Positions 16,605 through 23,685 of a stretch of DNA of 23,685 bases are shown piece by piece. The stretch spans positions 61,928-85,612 of the forward strand of contig NVWR01000003.1 of the NCBI GenBank assembly GCA_002746275.1, given 5' to 3'. The translations under genes were made by a program, and so were the position numbers. This stretch comes from Rhodobiaceae bacterium (GTDB lineage: Bacteria > Pseudomonadota > Alphaproteobacteria > Parvibaculales > Parvibaculaceae). A model generated the notes under the pieces. The model saw nothing but the letters and a program-made list of their open reading frames with translations. It did no database searches and was not told the origin of the DNA. Position 1 is the first letter of the stretch. Every line of letters begins with the position of its first letter.

Positions 16605-17021
16605 ATGAACATCAAATCCGCCTGGACGACCCCAGCCCGAAGTCAATTGCTGCGGCGCGTGCTTCTCGGCAACGCCGCATTTTCCACAACAACAGGTGCC
16701 ATCTGTCTCCTGGACGGTGCCGCATTGACTCAAATGTTCAACATGCCGGACCCTCTGTTGCTCCCGGGTCTTGGTATTCAACTTCTGCTGTTCGCTGCCT
16801 TTATTGTCTGGATTGCGACACGTCAGAATGTCTCCCTCGCACTCGCCTGGACAATCATTGCTCTTGATTTTGGCTGGGTTGCAGGATCAGCAGCGCTTCT
16901 CCCCTTTGTCTCAGATATTCTGACAACATCGGGAATAACAGCGATGATCGTGATCGCCGCAGGCGTTAGCGCCTTTGCCGTCGGGCAGATTGCCGGCGTC
17001 AGACAGCTTCAACACTCATAA
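16605..17021 (+). CDS. Small four-helix integral membrane protein, function unknown
   Basis: 138 residues starting MNIKSAW, with four predicted membrane helices at about 18-38, 49-70, 76-98 and 105-128, separated by very short loops (for example TRQNVS). AAGGA lies 8 nt before ATG 16605. An in-frame ATG at 16515 would add 30 residues without a ribosome-binding site and with unrelated composition, so I reject it. No catalytic motif is visible. It is a plausible membrane protein of the many small uncharacterised alphaproteobacterial families, and I cannot name it. Confidence 0.8.
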   Translation: MNIKSAWTTPARSQLLRRVLLGNAAFSTTTGAICLLDGAALTQMFNMPDPLLLPGLGIQLLLFAAFIVWIATRQNVSLALAWTIIALDFGWVAGSAALLPFVSDILTTSGITAMIVIAAGVSAFAVGQIAGVRQLQHS

Positions 17022-17124
17022 GCAGAGGCAAGCCCCCCGGGGCCCTATGCCGGGTCAATAGTCGACTGTTTTGAAAACCACAGAAGCTCTATCGCGATGC
17101 CCACCACCTTGCTAAGACAGGCAC

Positions 17125-18078
17125 ATGGATGGGCATCGCAGACATATTCTAGTGATTAAACATGGCGCCTTGGGTGATGTGATCCAGTGCGAGGGCGCGT
17201 TGCGCGACATCCGTGCTCACCATCAAGGGGATGACATCACCGTCCTCACCGAACCTGCTTATGCTAAGATAATGCAATGCTGCCCCTCGATAGACCACGT
17301 GATCCTCGACCCTCGCGCGCCACGCTGGCGCCTCGACAAAATGTGGAGCTTGGGAAAAACACTCCGCGCAGCTGGCTTTGACATGGTCTATGACCTGCAG
17401 AATTCAGCGCGCACAGCCGACTATTTTCGGTGGTTTTTCACCGGCACAAATTGGTCGGGGACAGCACCCGGTTGCTCTCACCCCCACAAAGCACCTAACC
17501 CTAAATCCATTCACAGTCTGCAGCGCCTAGAAGGCCAGCTGAACGATGCGGGTGTCACTTGCCAACATACAACCCGCCCAGACCTAAGCTGGATGGCGGC
17601 GGATGTCTCCGCATTTTTGGAAAGGGAAAATCTCGACCCCGGCTTCATATTGCTGATCCCGGGGTCTTCAGCCGCACATCCTCAAAAGCGCTGGCCTCAC
17701 TACGCAGAGCTTGCGGCACAATTGATTGAAGCAGGACACACAATTGTCACTGTTCCTGGCCCAGACGAACTTGACCTGTGCACCACCATTCCCGGCACAA
17801 CACTGACCGCAGGATCATTCCTTGGCTGGTTCGACCTTGCGGGTGTGATTGCCGAGGCGGCATTCATTGTCGGCAATGACACGGGGCCGACCCATCTTGC
17901 CGCACACATGAACAGGCCGGGCGTTGCCCTCTTCGGATCACACACAAGCGTCGAAAAAACGGGCATCGCGCGCGAGAACTTTGACGCCATCGAAGTAGAC
18001 GACTTATCCGCCCTCAGCGTGGGCCGCGTCTACAATGCAATCATTGCGAAAATGGGGTCTCACTTAAATTCCGTGTAG
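17125..18078 (+). CDS. Glycosyltransferase family 9 (heptosyltransferase-like)
   Basis: A 317-residue GT-B-fold enzyme of the ADP-heptose:LPS heptosyltransferase family, expected to transfer a sugar from a nucleotide donor to an LPS or other envelope glycolipid at the cytoplasmic face. Visible motifs are the N-terminal ILVIKHGALGDVIQCEGALR, with the conserved GD, then LLIPGSSAAHPQKRWP of the donor domain, and FIVGNDTGPTHLAAHMN near the C-terminus. The length is slightly below typical WaaC/WaaF (about 320-350). The exact sugar cannot be read from sequence. ATG 17125 fits the family N-terminus. The last 19 bp overlap the 3' end of the convergent DUF6165 gene. Confidence 0.92.
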   Translation: MDGHRRHILVIKHGALGDVIQCEGALRDIRAHHQGDDITVLTEPAYAKIMQCCPSIDHVILDPRAPRWRLDKMWSLGKTLRAAGFDMVYDLQNSARTADYFRWFFTGTNWSGTAPGCSHPHKAPNPKSIHSLQRLEGQLNDAGVTCQHTTRPDLSWMAADVSAFLERENLDPGFILLIPGSSAAHPQKRWPHYAELAAQLIEAGHTIVTVPGPDELDLCTTIPGTTLTAGSFLGWFDLAGVIAEAAFIVGNDTGPTHLAAHMNRPGVALFGSHTSVEKTGIARENFDAIEVDDLSALSVGRVYNAIIAKMGSHLNSV

Positions 18079-18461
18079 GATTTTTCTTCAATCACCTGCG
18101 CGCCGGTCAGCAGGTTGATGTCCTTTTTGAGCGCCGCCCGCTTGTCATTGGTGACATAGACAGCCCGCGCAAGCGCTACGAACTTTTCGCCAAAGTCTTT
18201 GTCCCGCTCACACTGACGAATATCGTCTTCGATTTCCCAAAGAGCCTCGTTGACTTCTTTCAGAGCCACAGTGAGTTTTTGCAGCTCCCCACTGTCTTCC
18301 AAGTTGGCGTCCCGCCCGGCACTTAACACGTCCAGTTCGTAACGAACGTTTTTCAGTTTTCCCGCATCGGTCATGCGTTCTGACTTGATCGTGAGAATGG
18401 TGATTTTGTCGATCAGTTCACCCGAGCCGACTTCGATCAAGATGGGTTTGGAAGATGCCAT
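18060..18461 (-). CDS. DUF6165 family protein
   Basis: A 133-residue cytosolic protein with the family opening VGSGELIDKITILTIKSERM and a predicted long alpha-helical, charged body (KLKNVRYELDVLS, LKEVNEALWEIEDDIRQCER). There is no signal peptide or membrane segment. The biochemical role is unknown. I recall DUF6165 members near glycosyltransferase genes, and this one sits tail to tail with a GT9 gene, which weakly suggests envelope polysaccharide work. The stop (TGA, 18060-18062) lies inside the GT9 coding sequence. Confidence 0.85.
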   Translation of the reverse strand: MASSKPILIEVGSGELIDKITILTIKSERMTDAGKLKNVRYELDVLSAGRDANLEDSGELQKLTVALKEVNEALWEIEDDIRQCERDKDFGEKFVALARAVYVTNDKRAALKKDINLLTGAQVIEEKSYTEFK

Positions 18462-18507
18462 GAATTTACTCGCTTAAAGCCTGTGGCGCCCGCTGGCACC
18501 CTGGATC

Positions 18508-18558
18508 GGAAACTGCCTTATAGAGGAAGTTGCAGGATAGAGGAAGTTACGAGGGCGG
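18508..18558. repeat. Direct repeat with 17-bp period
   Basis: GGAAACT at 18508 and GGAAGTT at 18525 and 18542 recur at exactly 17-bp steps. The first two units share 12 of 17 positions and both end in ATAGA; the 12-bp ATAGAGGAAGTT is perfectly repeated at 18520 and 18537. The array is in the divergent spacer, 47-97 bp upstream of the DUF6165 start and about 150-200 bp before the PilZ gene. Confidence 0.6.
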
Positions 18559-18705
18559 ATCCCACCCCATCGCGAACGGGGCGCCATCATTTTCAATTCA
18601 AAAAATCCGACCCATTTCGAATATCTGCAAGACGTGCAAAAATGACAGCACGACGAAGACCGTTGGAAACATCGGGTCTCCCGAAGCCAGCAAATCCGAG
18701 GTCTT

Positions 18706-19047
18706 ATGAAAAGTGCCACCCTGCGACAAAATTGGTTGGACAGGCAGCAGGAAGAACGCCGTCTGCATGGACGCGTGGGCCAACCATGGCTGCGAATTGA
18801 AACCCAGGGTTTCGCCTATATCGCTCTCGATTGGTCTGCGGGAGGTGTCGCTATTGATCATTTCCACGACGCTGGCCCGGTCGGCACCCTCGTAACGGGC
18901 CAGGCCGGTTGGGCAACAGCCGACAGTCTTTTTCCCTTTACGGGGGATGTTGTTCGGCAAACGCCCGAAGGAATGACCGTACTTCGCTGGCTCGACATGC
19001 CCGCCGACTTTTTAACTCAACTGGATCAGGTCGCCCGGCAGCGGTAA
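18706..19047 (+). CDS. PilZ-domain protein, predicted c-di-GMP binder
   Basis: A single-domain protein of 113 residues. Both halves of the c-di-GMP signature are intact: RxxxR as RLHGR near residues 19-23 and DxSxxG as DWSAGG about 20 residues later, followed by a beta-strand core (GTLVTGQAGW). Stand-alone PilZ proteins act as c-di-GMP adaptors for motility, biofilm or polysaccharide enzymes. GAGG lies 4 nt before ATG 18706. No diguanylate cyclase or obvious target adjoins it; the GT9/DUF6165 pair is the nearest candidate by position only. Confidence 0.88.
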   Translation: MKSATLRQNWLDRQQEERRLHGRVGQPWLRIETQGFAYIALDWSAGGVAIDHFHDAGPVGTLVTGQAGWATADSLFPFTGDVVRQTPEGMTVLRWLDMPADFLTQLDQVARQR

Positions 19048-19227
19048 ACGGCCCGGAGAAGCCCCGTTCTTCAGCGATTTGGGTAATTTTTCCAAATTGG
19101 CCACAAAATCAAGAATAGCAACTACCCCCAGCGTCACTCTCGATTTGTGTGAGGCAGTTTGCTAACTTCACAGTTCGTTTCTACTCGACAATCCATGCCG
19201 GGCCGATAAGATCGCGCTCGCTACTGA

Positions 19228-19242
19228 CAATTTTGAAAATTG
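19228..19242. repeat. 15-bp palindrome next to the ribosome-binding site
   Basis: CAATTTTGAAAATTG is a perfect palindrome around a central G and abuts GAGGA (19242-19246), the ribosome-binding site of the long acyl-CoA dehydrogenase. It could be a repressor operator or a hairpin affecting translation. The shorter core GTTTTGAAAAC also occurs at 17068-17078, before the GT9 gene, which may be coincidence in A/T-rich spacers. Confidence 0.45.
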
Positions 19243-19250
19243 AGGACGCC

Positions 19251-21110
19251 ATGCCCACTTATAAGGCGCCGGTCGAGGACTTCAAGTTCCTCTTCCACGA
19301 ACTACTCGAAATCGAAAAACGCGACGACCTGCCCGGTTTTGCAGATCTAACACCTGACATGACAGGCGCCATTCTGGAAGGCGGCGCAAAATTCTGCGAA
19401 GAAGTTTTGCAGCCTCTAAATCAGATCGGCGACGAACACGGGTGTGTTCTGGAAAACGGTGTTGTGCGAACCCCTCCCGGCTTCAAAGAAGCATTTGAGA
19501 AATATTGCGAAGATGGCTGGAACCGCTTAGGCGCACCCGAAGAACTCGGCGGCGCTGGCCTCCCTGCCGTAATCACATTTGCATTTTCGGAAATGGGATC
19601 GTCGGCCAATCAGGCCTTCACCATGTATCCGGGCCTCACCAATGCTGCCTACGGCGCACTCTATGCGACCGGCGAAGATTGGATGAAAGAACACGTCGTG
19701 ACCAAAATGGTCTCCGGCGAATGGACCGGCACCATGTGCCTGACCGAACCTCATTGCGGTACCGACCTCAAGCTCATGCGTACCAACGCTGTTGAGCAGG
19801 AAGACGGCACATACCTCATGAACGGCACCAAGATTTTCATCTCTGGTGGCGACCATGACATGACCGACAATATCATTCACATGGTCATCGCAAAAATTCC
19901 TGACGAAAACGGGAAACTGCAGAACGATCTCTCGACCGTGAATTTCTTCATGGTCCCCAAATTTCTCGTCGATCCTGAAACAGGCGCCATGACAAAGCGC
20001 AATGGTGTTTCTGTTGGCTCCATTGAGAAAAAGATGGGCATCAAGGGAAACTCCACCTGCGTTCTCAACTTTGATGATGCTGTTGCCTACAAACTGGGTG
20101 GCGCACCAAAAACAACCAAGAAGTCAGCCGACGGCAAAAAAGAAAAGTCCAAGTCAGCTGGTATGGCAGGCATGTTTGGCATGATGAACGGCGCACGCAT
20201 GGGCGTTGGCATCCAAGGAATCGCCGTGGGCGAAGTCTCCGTGCAGAACGGGGTTGCTTACACACTTGAACGCACCGCCGGGCGCTCTCTGACAGGTGCG
20301 AAATTCCCTGATCAGTCTGCCGACCCGATCATCGTGCACCCGGACGTACGCCGCCTGTTGCTTCAGTCGCGTGCTTTCGTCGAAGGTGCTCGCGCCTTGG
20401 CAATGTATGTGTCGATGCTCTTTACTATCCAGAACAGTGCTGCCGATCCGAAGGAACGCGAAGAAGCCGCCGACCTCAGTCAATTGCTGACTCCGGTCAT
20501 CAAGGGCTACTTCACCGACAAAGGTTTTGAAGCGGCAAACGCTTCAATGCAGGTCTTTGGGGGACACGGTTATGTTCGCGATCACGGCATGGAGCAATTC
20601 GTCCGTGACGCACGTATCAACCAGGTCTATGAAGGCGCAAACGGCGTTCAGGCGCTGGATCTTGTCGGACGCAAAATGACCGCCAAAGGCGGTCGGGCGA
20701 CGATGACCTTCTTTGGCAAAATTGAAACCTTCATCAAAGAAAATGAAGGCGACAAGGCAATGGAGCCGTACATCAAACCGCTTGCGACAGGCTATGAACG
20801 CATGGGCAAAGCGGCAGGGTGGTTGATGGAAAACGCACCCGACAATTTCGACAATGCGGGTTCAGCTTCTTACGAGATGATGAACATCTTCGGCATCATG
20901 TCCCTTGGTTGGATGTGGGCGCGGATGGCAAAAATTTCTCTCGCAAAACTTGAAGCTGGCGAAGGCAATCAGGCTTTTTACGAGCGCAAACTTCTGCTCG
21001 CGAGAATCTGGCTGGAACGTGAAGTGCCGTACACAGCAACAGCTCTTGAACGGATTGAACTGGGAGCCGGAGACATCATGGCTCTGGAAGCCGACGCTTT
21101 CGTTTCCTAA
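19251..21110 (+). CDS. Long acyl-CoA dehydrogenase (DmdC-type), 619 aa
   Basis: FAD-dependent acyl-CoA dehydrogenase of the ~600-aa class with N-terminal extension and extra C-terminal helical domain, to which DmdC (3-methylmercaptopropionyl-CoA dehydrogenase) belongs. Features: MCLTEPHCGTDLKLMRTNA and GTKIFISGGDHD in the FAD-binding middle domain, MFGMMNGARMGVGIQG, QVFGGHGYVRDHGMEQ, and the catalytic glutamate in VYEGANGVQALDLVGRKM (E461). About 16 extra Lys/Ser-rich residues (about 287-302) precede MFGMMNGAR. Substrate cannot be assigned; many homologues act on medium- or long-chain acyl-CoAs and not on DMSP products. Start ATG 19251 has GAGGA at 4 nt; the frame is open upstream to 19149, but those residues look non-coding. 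A strong terminator follows. Confidence 0.94.
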   Translation: MPTYKAPVEDFKFLFHELLEIEKRDDLPGFADLTPDMTGAILEGGAKFCEEVLQPLNQIGDEHGCVLENGVVRTPPGFKEAFEKYCEDGWNRLGAPEELGGAGLPAVITFAFSEMGSSANQAFTMYPGLTNAAYGALYATGEDWMKEHVVTKMVSGEWTGTMCLTEPHCGTDLKLMRTNAVEQEDGTYLMNGTKIFISGGDHDMTDNIIHMVIAKIPDENGKLQNDLSTVNFFMVPKFLVDPETGAMTKRNGVSVGSIEKKMGIKGNSTCVLNFDDAVAYKLGGAPKTTKKSADGKKEKSKSAGMAGMFGMMNGARMGVGIQGIAVGEVSVQNGVAYTLERTAGRSLTGAKFPDQSADPIIVHPDVRRLLLQSRAFVEGARALAMYVSMLFTIQNSAADPKEREEAADLSQLLTPVIKGYFTDKGFEAANASMQVFGGHGYVRDHGMEQFVRDARINQVYEGANGVQALDLVGRKMTAKGGRATMTFFGKIETFIKENEGDKAMEPYIKPLATGYERMGKAAGWLMENAPDNFDNAGSASYEMMNIFGIMSLGWMWARMAKISLAKLEAGEGNQAFYERKLLLARIWLEREVPYTATALERIELGAGDIMALEADAFVS

Positions 21111-21135
21111 AATAATCCGTCTAACCTAAAACGCT

Positions 21136-21169
21136 AAAACCCCGCCCTGAGAAATGGGCGGGGTTTTTT
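21136..21169 (+). terminator. Rho-independent terminator after the long acyl-CoA dehydrogenase
   Basis: A perfect CCCCGCCC (21140-21147) / GGGCGGGG (21156-21163) stem with an 8-nt loop is preceded by AAAA and followed by TTTTTT (21164-21169). It lies 26 bp after the stop codon. Confidence 0.95.
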
Positions 21170-21243
21170 ATTTGTAAATCGGAAACACTTTTTCGTGCAA
21201 AAATAACCCACACACAACCGGACCAGAACTGCTCTACTAAATC

Positions 21244-21786
21244 ATGACCTTTCAATCGCCCTACTACGAACAGGTGCTTGGCTATTGGAAATCACTGTGC
21301 ACGAATAACCAAATACCCACCGCATCCATGTTCGATCCAATTGCAGTATCCGCCTCGATGCAAAACATCACCCTGTGGGAGATGGATGAGAACGATACAA
21401 TTCGGTGCCGCTTGGCAGGCACTGCCGTTGTCGAAAGAATGAGCATCGATATTACTGGCGTGGAACTGTCCGAGATCATGGGGCCGAAAGCCCGCCACGT
21501 CCTTGTCGCCGACTTTCGAACCATGCTCAGCCATCCCTGCGGCGTCTGGTATGCCCTCATCAATCGGCACCCAACGGGGAAAATTGTGGTCGTCGATTCA
21601 CTCATACTGCCTCTCAATGCGGAGCCAGGAAAATTGCCAAAATTCGTGATGATGCACGGACAGCGCGAAATCCTTGGCTATGAGATTGACGAGGCCAAGC
21701 TTGAACTCGGCCGTGATTTTCACGAACACGCCTATATCGATCTGGGATGGAAAATACCTCCCATCCAGAACGAGACAAGCGCCTGA
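21244..21786 (+). CDS. PAS_5-family sensory protein
   Basis: A 180-residue cytosolic protein with the PAS_5 layout common in alphaproteobacteria. The N-terminal signature is YYEQVLGYWKSLCTNNQIPT, followed by FDPIAVSASMQNITLWEMD. The next strand, CRLAGTAVVERMSIDITGVE, matches the family's 'RlvGT.i...g.d.tG' core. There is no output domain, so it is a stand-alone sensor or adaptor of unknown ligand. It follows the strong terminator by 74 bp and so has its own promoter, which I cannot identify. No clear ribosome-binding site precedes ATG 21244. Confidence 0.87.
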   Translation: MTFQSPYYEQVLGYWKSLCTNNQIPTASMFDPIAVSASMQNITLWEMDENDTIRCRLAGTAVVERMSIDITGVELSEIMGPKARHVLVADFRTMLSHPCGVWYALINRHPTGKIVVVDSLILPLNAEPGKLPKFVMMHGQREILGYEIDEAKLELGRDFHEHAYIDLGWKIPPIQNETSA

Positions 21787-21878
21787 GAGACCCAGCGTTC
21801 GACATTTTGAACATCAGATAGCATCGCCGCTTTTCCAAACTCCAATACTGCGTCATTCTGCACGACGGAGGATTGAGC

Positions 21879-22844
21879 ATGGCTGAATATGACGCATCGA
21901 AAATCGGCGAGGAAAAAGGCGACGCGGCCTTTCAACGGTCATCACCCTATGGCGGCTCTTATGAGCCCACCTATTCGGGCGCGACCAGCTTCCTGCGATG
22001 CCAATACACGCGCGACCTCGCAGAGATGGATGTGGCGGTCTCCGGTGTCCCCTTTGATCTGGCCACAACAGGTCGCCCCGGCGCCCGGCTCGGCCCCCGT
22101 GCCATCAGAACCGCGTCTTCCAATCTGGCCTGGGACTGGCCCCAGGGATGGGACTTCAACCCGCTTGATCGCCTGAAAGTCGCCGACTGGGGTGATTGCG
22201 TCTTTGACCCCGGCCTGCCAGATACCTGGATTGAACGGCTTGAGGCTCACGCGGCTGATATCTTGGCGACCGACACCGCCATGCTAACACTGGGCGGCGA
22301 CCATTTCATCACCTATCCCATGCTCAAAGCACACGCCGCCAAACACGGCCCCCTGTCGCTGATCCACTTCGATGCACATTCAGACACCTGGGACGACACA
22401 CCCGGCCGCATCGACCACGGCACCATGTTCTTTCACGCAAAAGAACAAGGCTTCATCGTGCCTGAGCGTTCCATCCAGATAGGGTTGCGCACTCATAATC
22501 CGCAAACACATGGGTTCCACATCATCGAAGCGCCCGAGGCCTGCCGCGCGGCACCTGAAGACATTGCCAAGAAAGTCAAAGCCGCCGTCGGCTCTCATCC
22601 TGTCTACCTGACCTTTGACATTGACTGCCTCGACCCTGCCTATGCGCCCGGCACAGGAACCCCTTGCGCAGGCGGCCTGACAACACGCCAGGCTCTCGAC
22701 ATCTTGCGAGGGCTAGAGGGGATCAATCTGGTCGGTATGGATGTTGTCGAAGTGGCGCCTGCTTATGACGTCAGCGAGATCACGGCGCTTGCCGGTGCCA
22801 CCATCGCCTACCAGCTCCTATCGCTCTACGCGGCACGCCCATAA
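21879..22844 (+). CDS. speB: Agmatinase-family ureohydrolase
   Basis: Manganese-dependent hydrolase releasing urea from a guanidino compound. Agmatine to putrescine is the default assignment; guanidinobutyrate or related substrates are possible in this family. All binuclear metal ligands are visible: LGGDH (H142), FDAHSD (D165, H167, D169) and FDIDCLDP (D247, D249), plus the substrate-loop motif DHGTMF. The 321-residue length is typical. Start: GGAGG (21867-21871) is 7 nt before ATG 21879; the TTG at 21873 is too close to it. It lies 92 bp after the PAS_5 gene and may share its transcript. No arginine decarboxylase is in the window, so the speB assignment rests on sequence only. Confidence 0.9.
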   Translation: MAEYDASKIGEEKGDAAFQRSSPYGGSYEPTYSGATSFLRCQYTRDLAEMDVAVSGVPFDLATTGRPGARLGPRAIRTASSNLAWDWPQGWDFNPLDRLKVADWGDCVFDPGLPDTWIERLEAHAADILATDTAMLTLGGDHFITYPMLKAHAAKHGPLSLIHFDAHSDTWDDTPGRIDHGTMFFHAKEQGFIVPERSIQIGLRTHNPQTHGFHIIEAPEACRAAPEDIAKKVKAAVGSHPVYLTFDIDCLDPAYAPGTGTPCAGGLTTRQALDILRGLEGINLVGMDVVEVAPAYDVSEITALAGATIAYQLLSLYAARP

Positions 22845-23032
22845 GCAAACGAATAGCGGCCAATTAGCAGTCTCGTCCAATCGACACAGGGGCTTAAACG
22901 CAGCTCGAAAATGCCCTCCTTCCCCTTCGCGGACAGCATCTCTCATGCTAGCTTGCGCGCCATCAAAGAAACAAAAGACGCTGCGGCGTCAAGCGGTTAA
23001 GACAACACATACGCAAAAAGGCAGGGAGAGAT

Positions 23033-23685
23033 ATGAAACATCTATTCGACATTGAGGGCAAAGTCGCCATCATCACCGGCGGCTCACGCGGCATCGGCGA
23101 AATGATCGCGCAAGGCTATGTTGAAAACGGTGCCAAGGTTTACATCACCGCACGCAAGGCTACAGCCTGCGACGCTACAGCCGCCCGCCTCAGCGAAATC
23201 GGCACTTGCATTTCAGTGCCTCAAGACCTCTCGACTGTTGAAGGCGTGACCGCCTTTGCCGCCGAGATGGCAAAGCGCGAAGAAAAAATCGACATCCTCG
23301 TAAACAATGCGGGCGCTGCCTGGGGAGAACCTCTGGAAGAGTATTCTGAAAAAGGATGGGACAAGGTTTTCGATATCAACATCAAAAGCCCCTTCTTTCT
23401 CATCCAGAAAATGCTTCCCCTGTTGCGCAACGCAGCAACCTACGAAGCCCCGGCACGCATTATCAACACCGCCTCGATTAACGGCATCAACCCACCCATG
23501 CTGGAAACCTACGCCTACTCTTCTTCAAAGGCAGGCATGATCATGTTGACCCGCCACCTGGCACAGCGTTTGGCATCAGACGACATTCTGGTGAACTGCA
23601 TCGCACCGGGCCCGTTCCAAAGCCAGATGATGGCAGCAACCCTTGCCGAAATGGGAGACGTGATTGCAGAGGCCAACCCGCGCAA
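23033..23685 (+). CDS. Short-chain dehydrogenase/reductase, RhlG-like (3' end outside window)
   Basis: NAD(P)(H)-dependent oxidoreductase of the classical SDR family; 217 residues are visible. The coenzyme motif is TGGSRGIG (glycine-rich loop), the structural motif is NNAG, the catalytic serine lies in NTASINGIN, and the catalytic pair YxxxK is YSSSK. The stretch KVYITARKATACDATAARLSEIG with PQDLST resembles RhlG-type beta-ketoacyl reductases. Arginine after the first strand hints at NADPH preference. GGGAG precedes ATG 23033. It may act on 3-oxoacyl substrates, in keeping with the acyl-CoA enzymes in the window, but this is inference. The frame is still open at the last base. Confidence 0.93.
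   Translation, partial: MKHLFDIEGKVAIITGGSRGIGEMIAQGYVENGAKVYITARKATACDATAARLSEIGTCISVPQDLSTVEGVTAFAAEMAKREEKIDILVNNAGAAWGEPLEEYSEKGWDKVFDINIKSPFFLIQKMLPLLRNAATYEAPARIINTASINGINPPMLETYAYSSSKAGMIMLTRHLAQRLASDDILVNCIAPGPFQSQMMAATLAEMGDVIAEANPR

Noticed and set aside
19149..19250. N-terminal extension of the long acyl-CoA dehydrogenase
   Set aside because: The residues are not family-like and cross the palindrome and ribosome-binding site of the well-supported ATG at 19251.

Overview
The window looks like chromosomal core sequence from an alphaproteobacterium. The best evidence is the run of a SUV3-type helicase, an S4 RNA-binding protein, ferredoxin FdxA and a CarD-family regulator, a grouping I know from Hyphomicrobiales-like genomes. 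A PleC/DivJ-type histidine kinase, a single-chain methylmalonyl-CoA mutase and PAS_5 and PilZ proteins fit the same assignment. A Parvibaculum/Rhodobiaceae-like host is my guess, not a demonstrated identity. I found no insertion sequence, integrase, phage gene, CRISPR array or ribosomal RNA.

Layout. 1-126: the tail of an unidentified plus-strand frame. 132-2285 (-): methylmalonyl-CoA mutase. 2286-2798: a gap with two inverted repeats. 2799-5189 (+): membrane PAS-GAF histidine kinase. 5253-6536 (-): acyl-CoA dehydrogenase. 6878-11365 (+): helicase, S4 protein (ATGA overlap), TerB-like protein and FdxA. 11722-12858 (+): CarD regulator with a very long lysine/alanine-rich N-terminal tail, closed by a strong terminator. 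15980 down to 12924 (-): degenerate LuxR-type response regulator, SNase-like protein and M48 lipoprotein protease, probably one operon. 15981-16405: a gene-free, hairpin-rich stretch before tRNA-Arg(CCT). 16605-17021 (+): small four-helix membrane protein. 17125-18078 (+): family 9 glycosyltransferase, overlapping tail to tail with a DUF6165 gene (18060-18461, -). 18706-19047 (+): PilZ protein. 19251-21110 (+): long DmdC-type acyl-CoA dehydrogenase with terminator. 21244-21786 (+): PAS_5 protein. 21879-22844 (+): agmatinase-family ureohydrolase. 23033 to the end (+): partial RhlG-like short-chain reductase.

The functional themes are acyl-CoA and propionyl-CoA metabolism (mutase, two dehydrogenases, reductase), RNA and transcription machinery (helicase, S4 protein, CarD), signalling (histidine kinase, response regulator, PilZ, PAS_5) and envelope functions (M48 protease, glycosyltransferase). 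Most of this is ordinary housekeeping. I did not find a clear undescribed multi-gene system. The features most worth a second look are the histone-H1-like tail fused to the N-terminus of CarD, the hairpin cluster upstream of tRNA-Arg, the lysine-rich insertion in the long acyl-CoA dehydrogenase, and the receiver-degenerate regulator coupled to an SNase-fold protein that lacks the usual catalytic glutamate.
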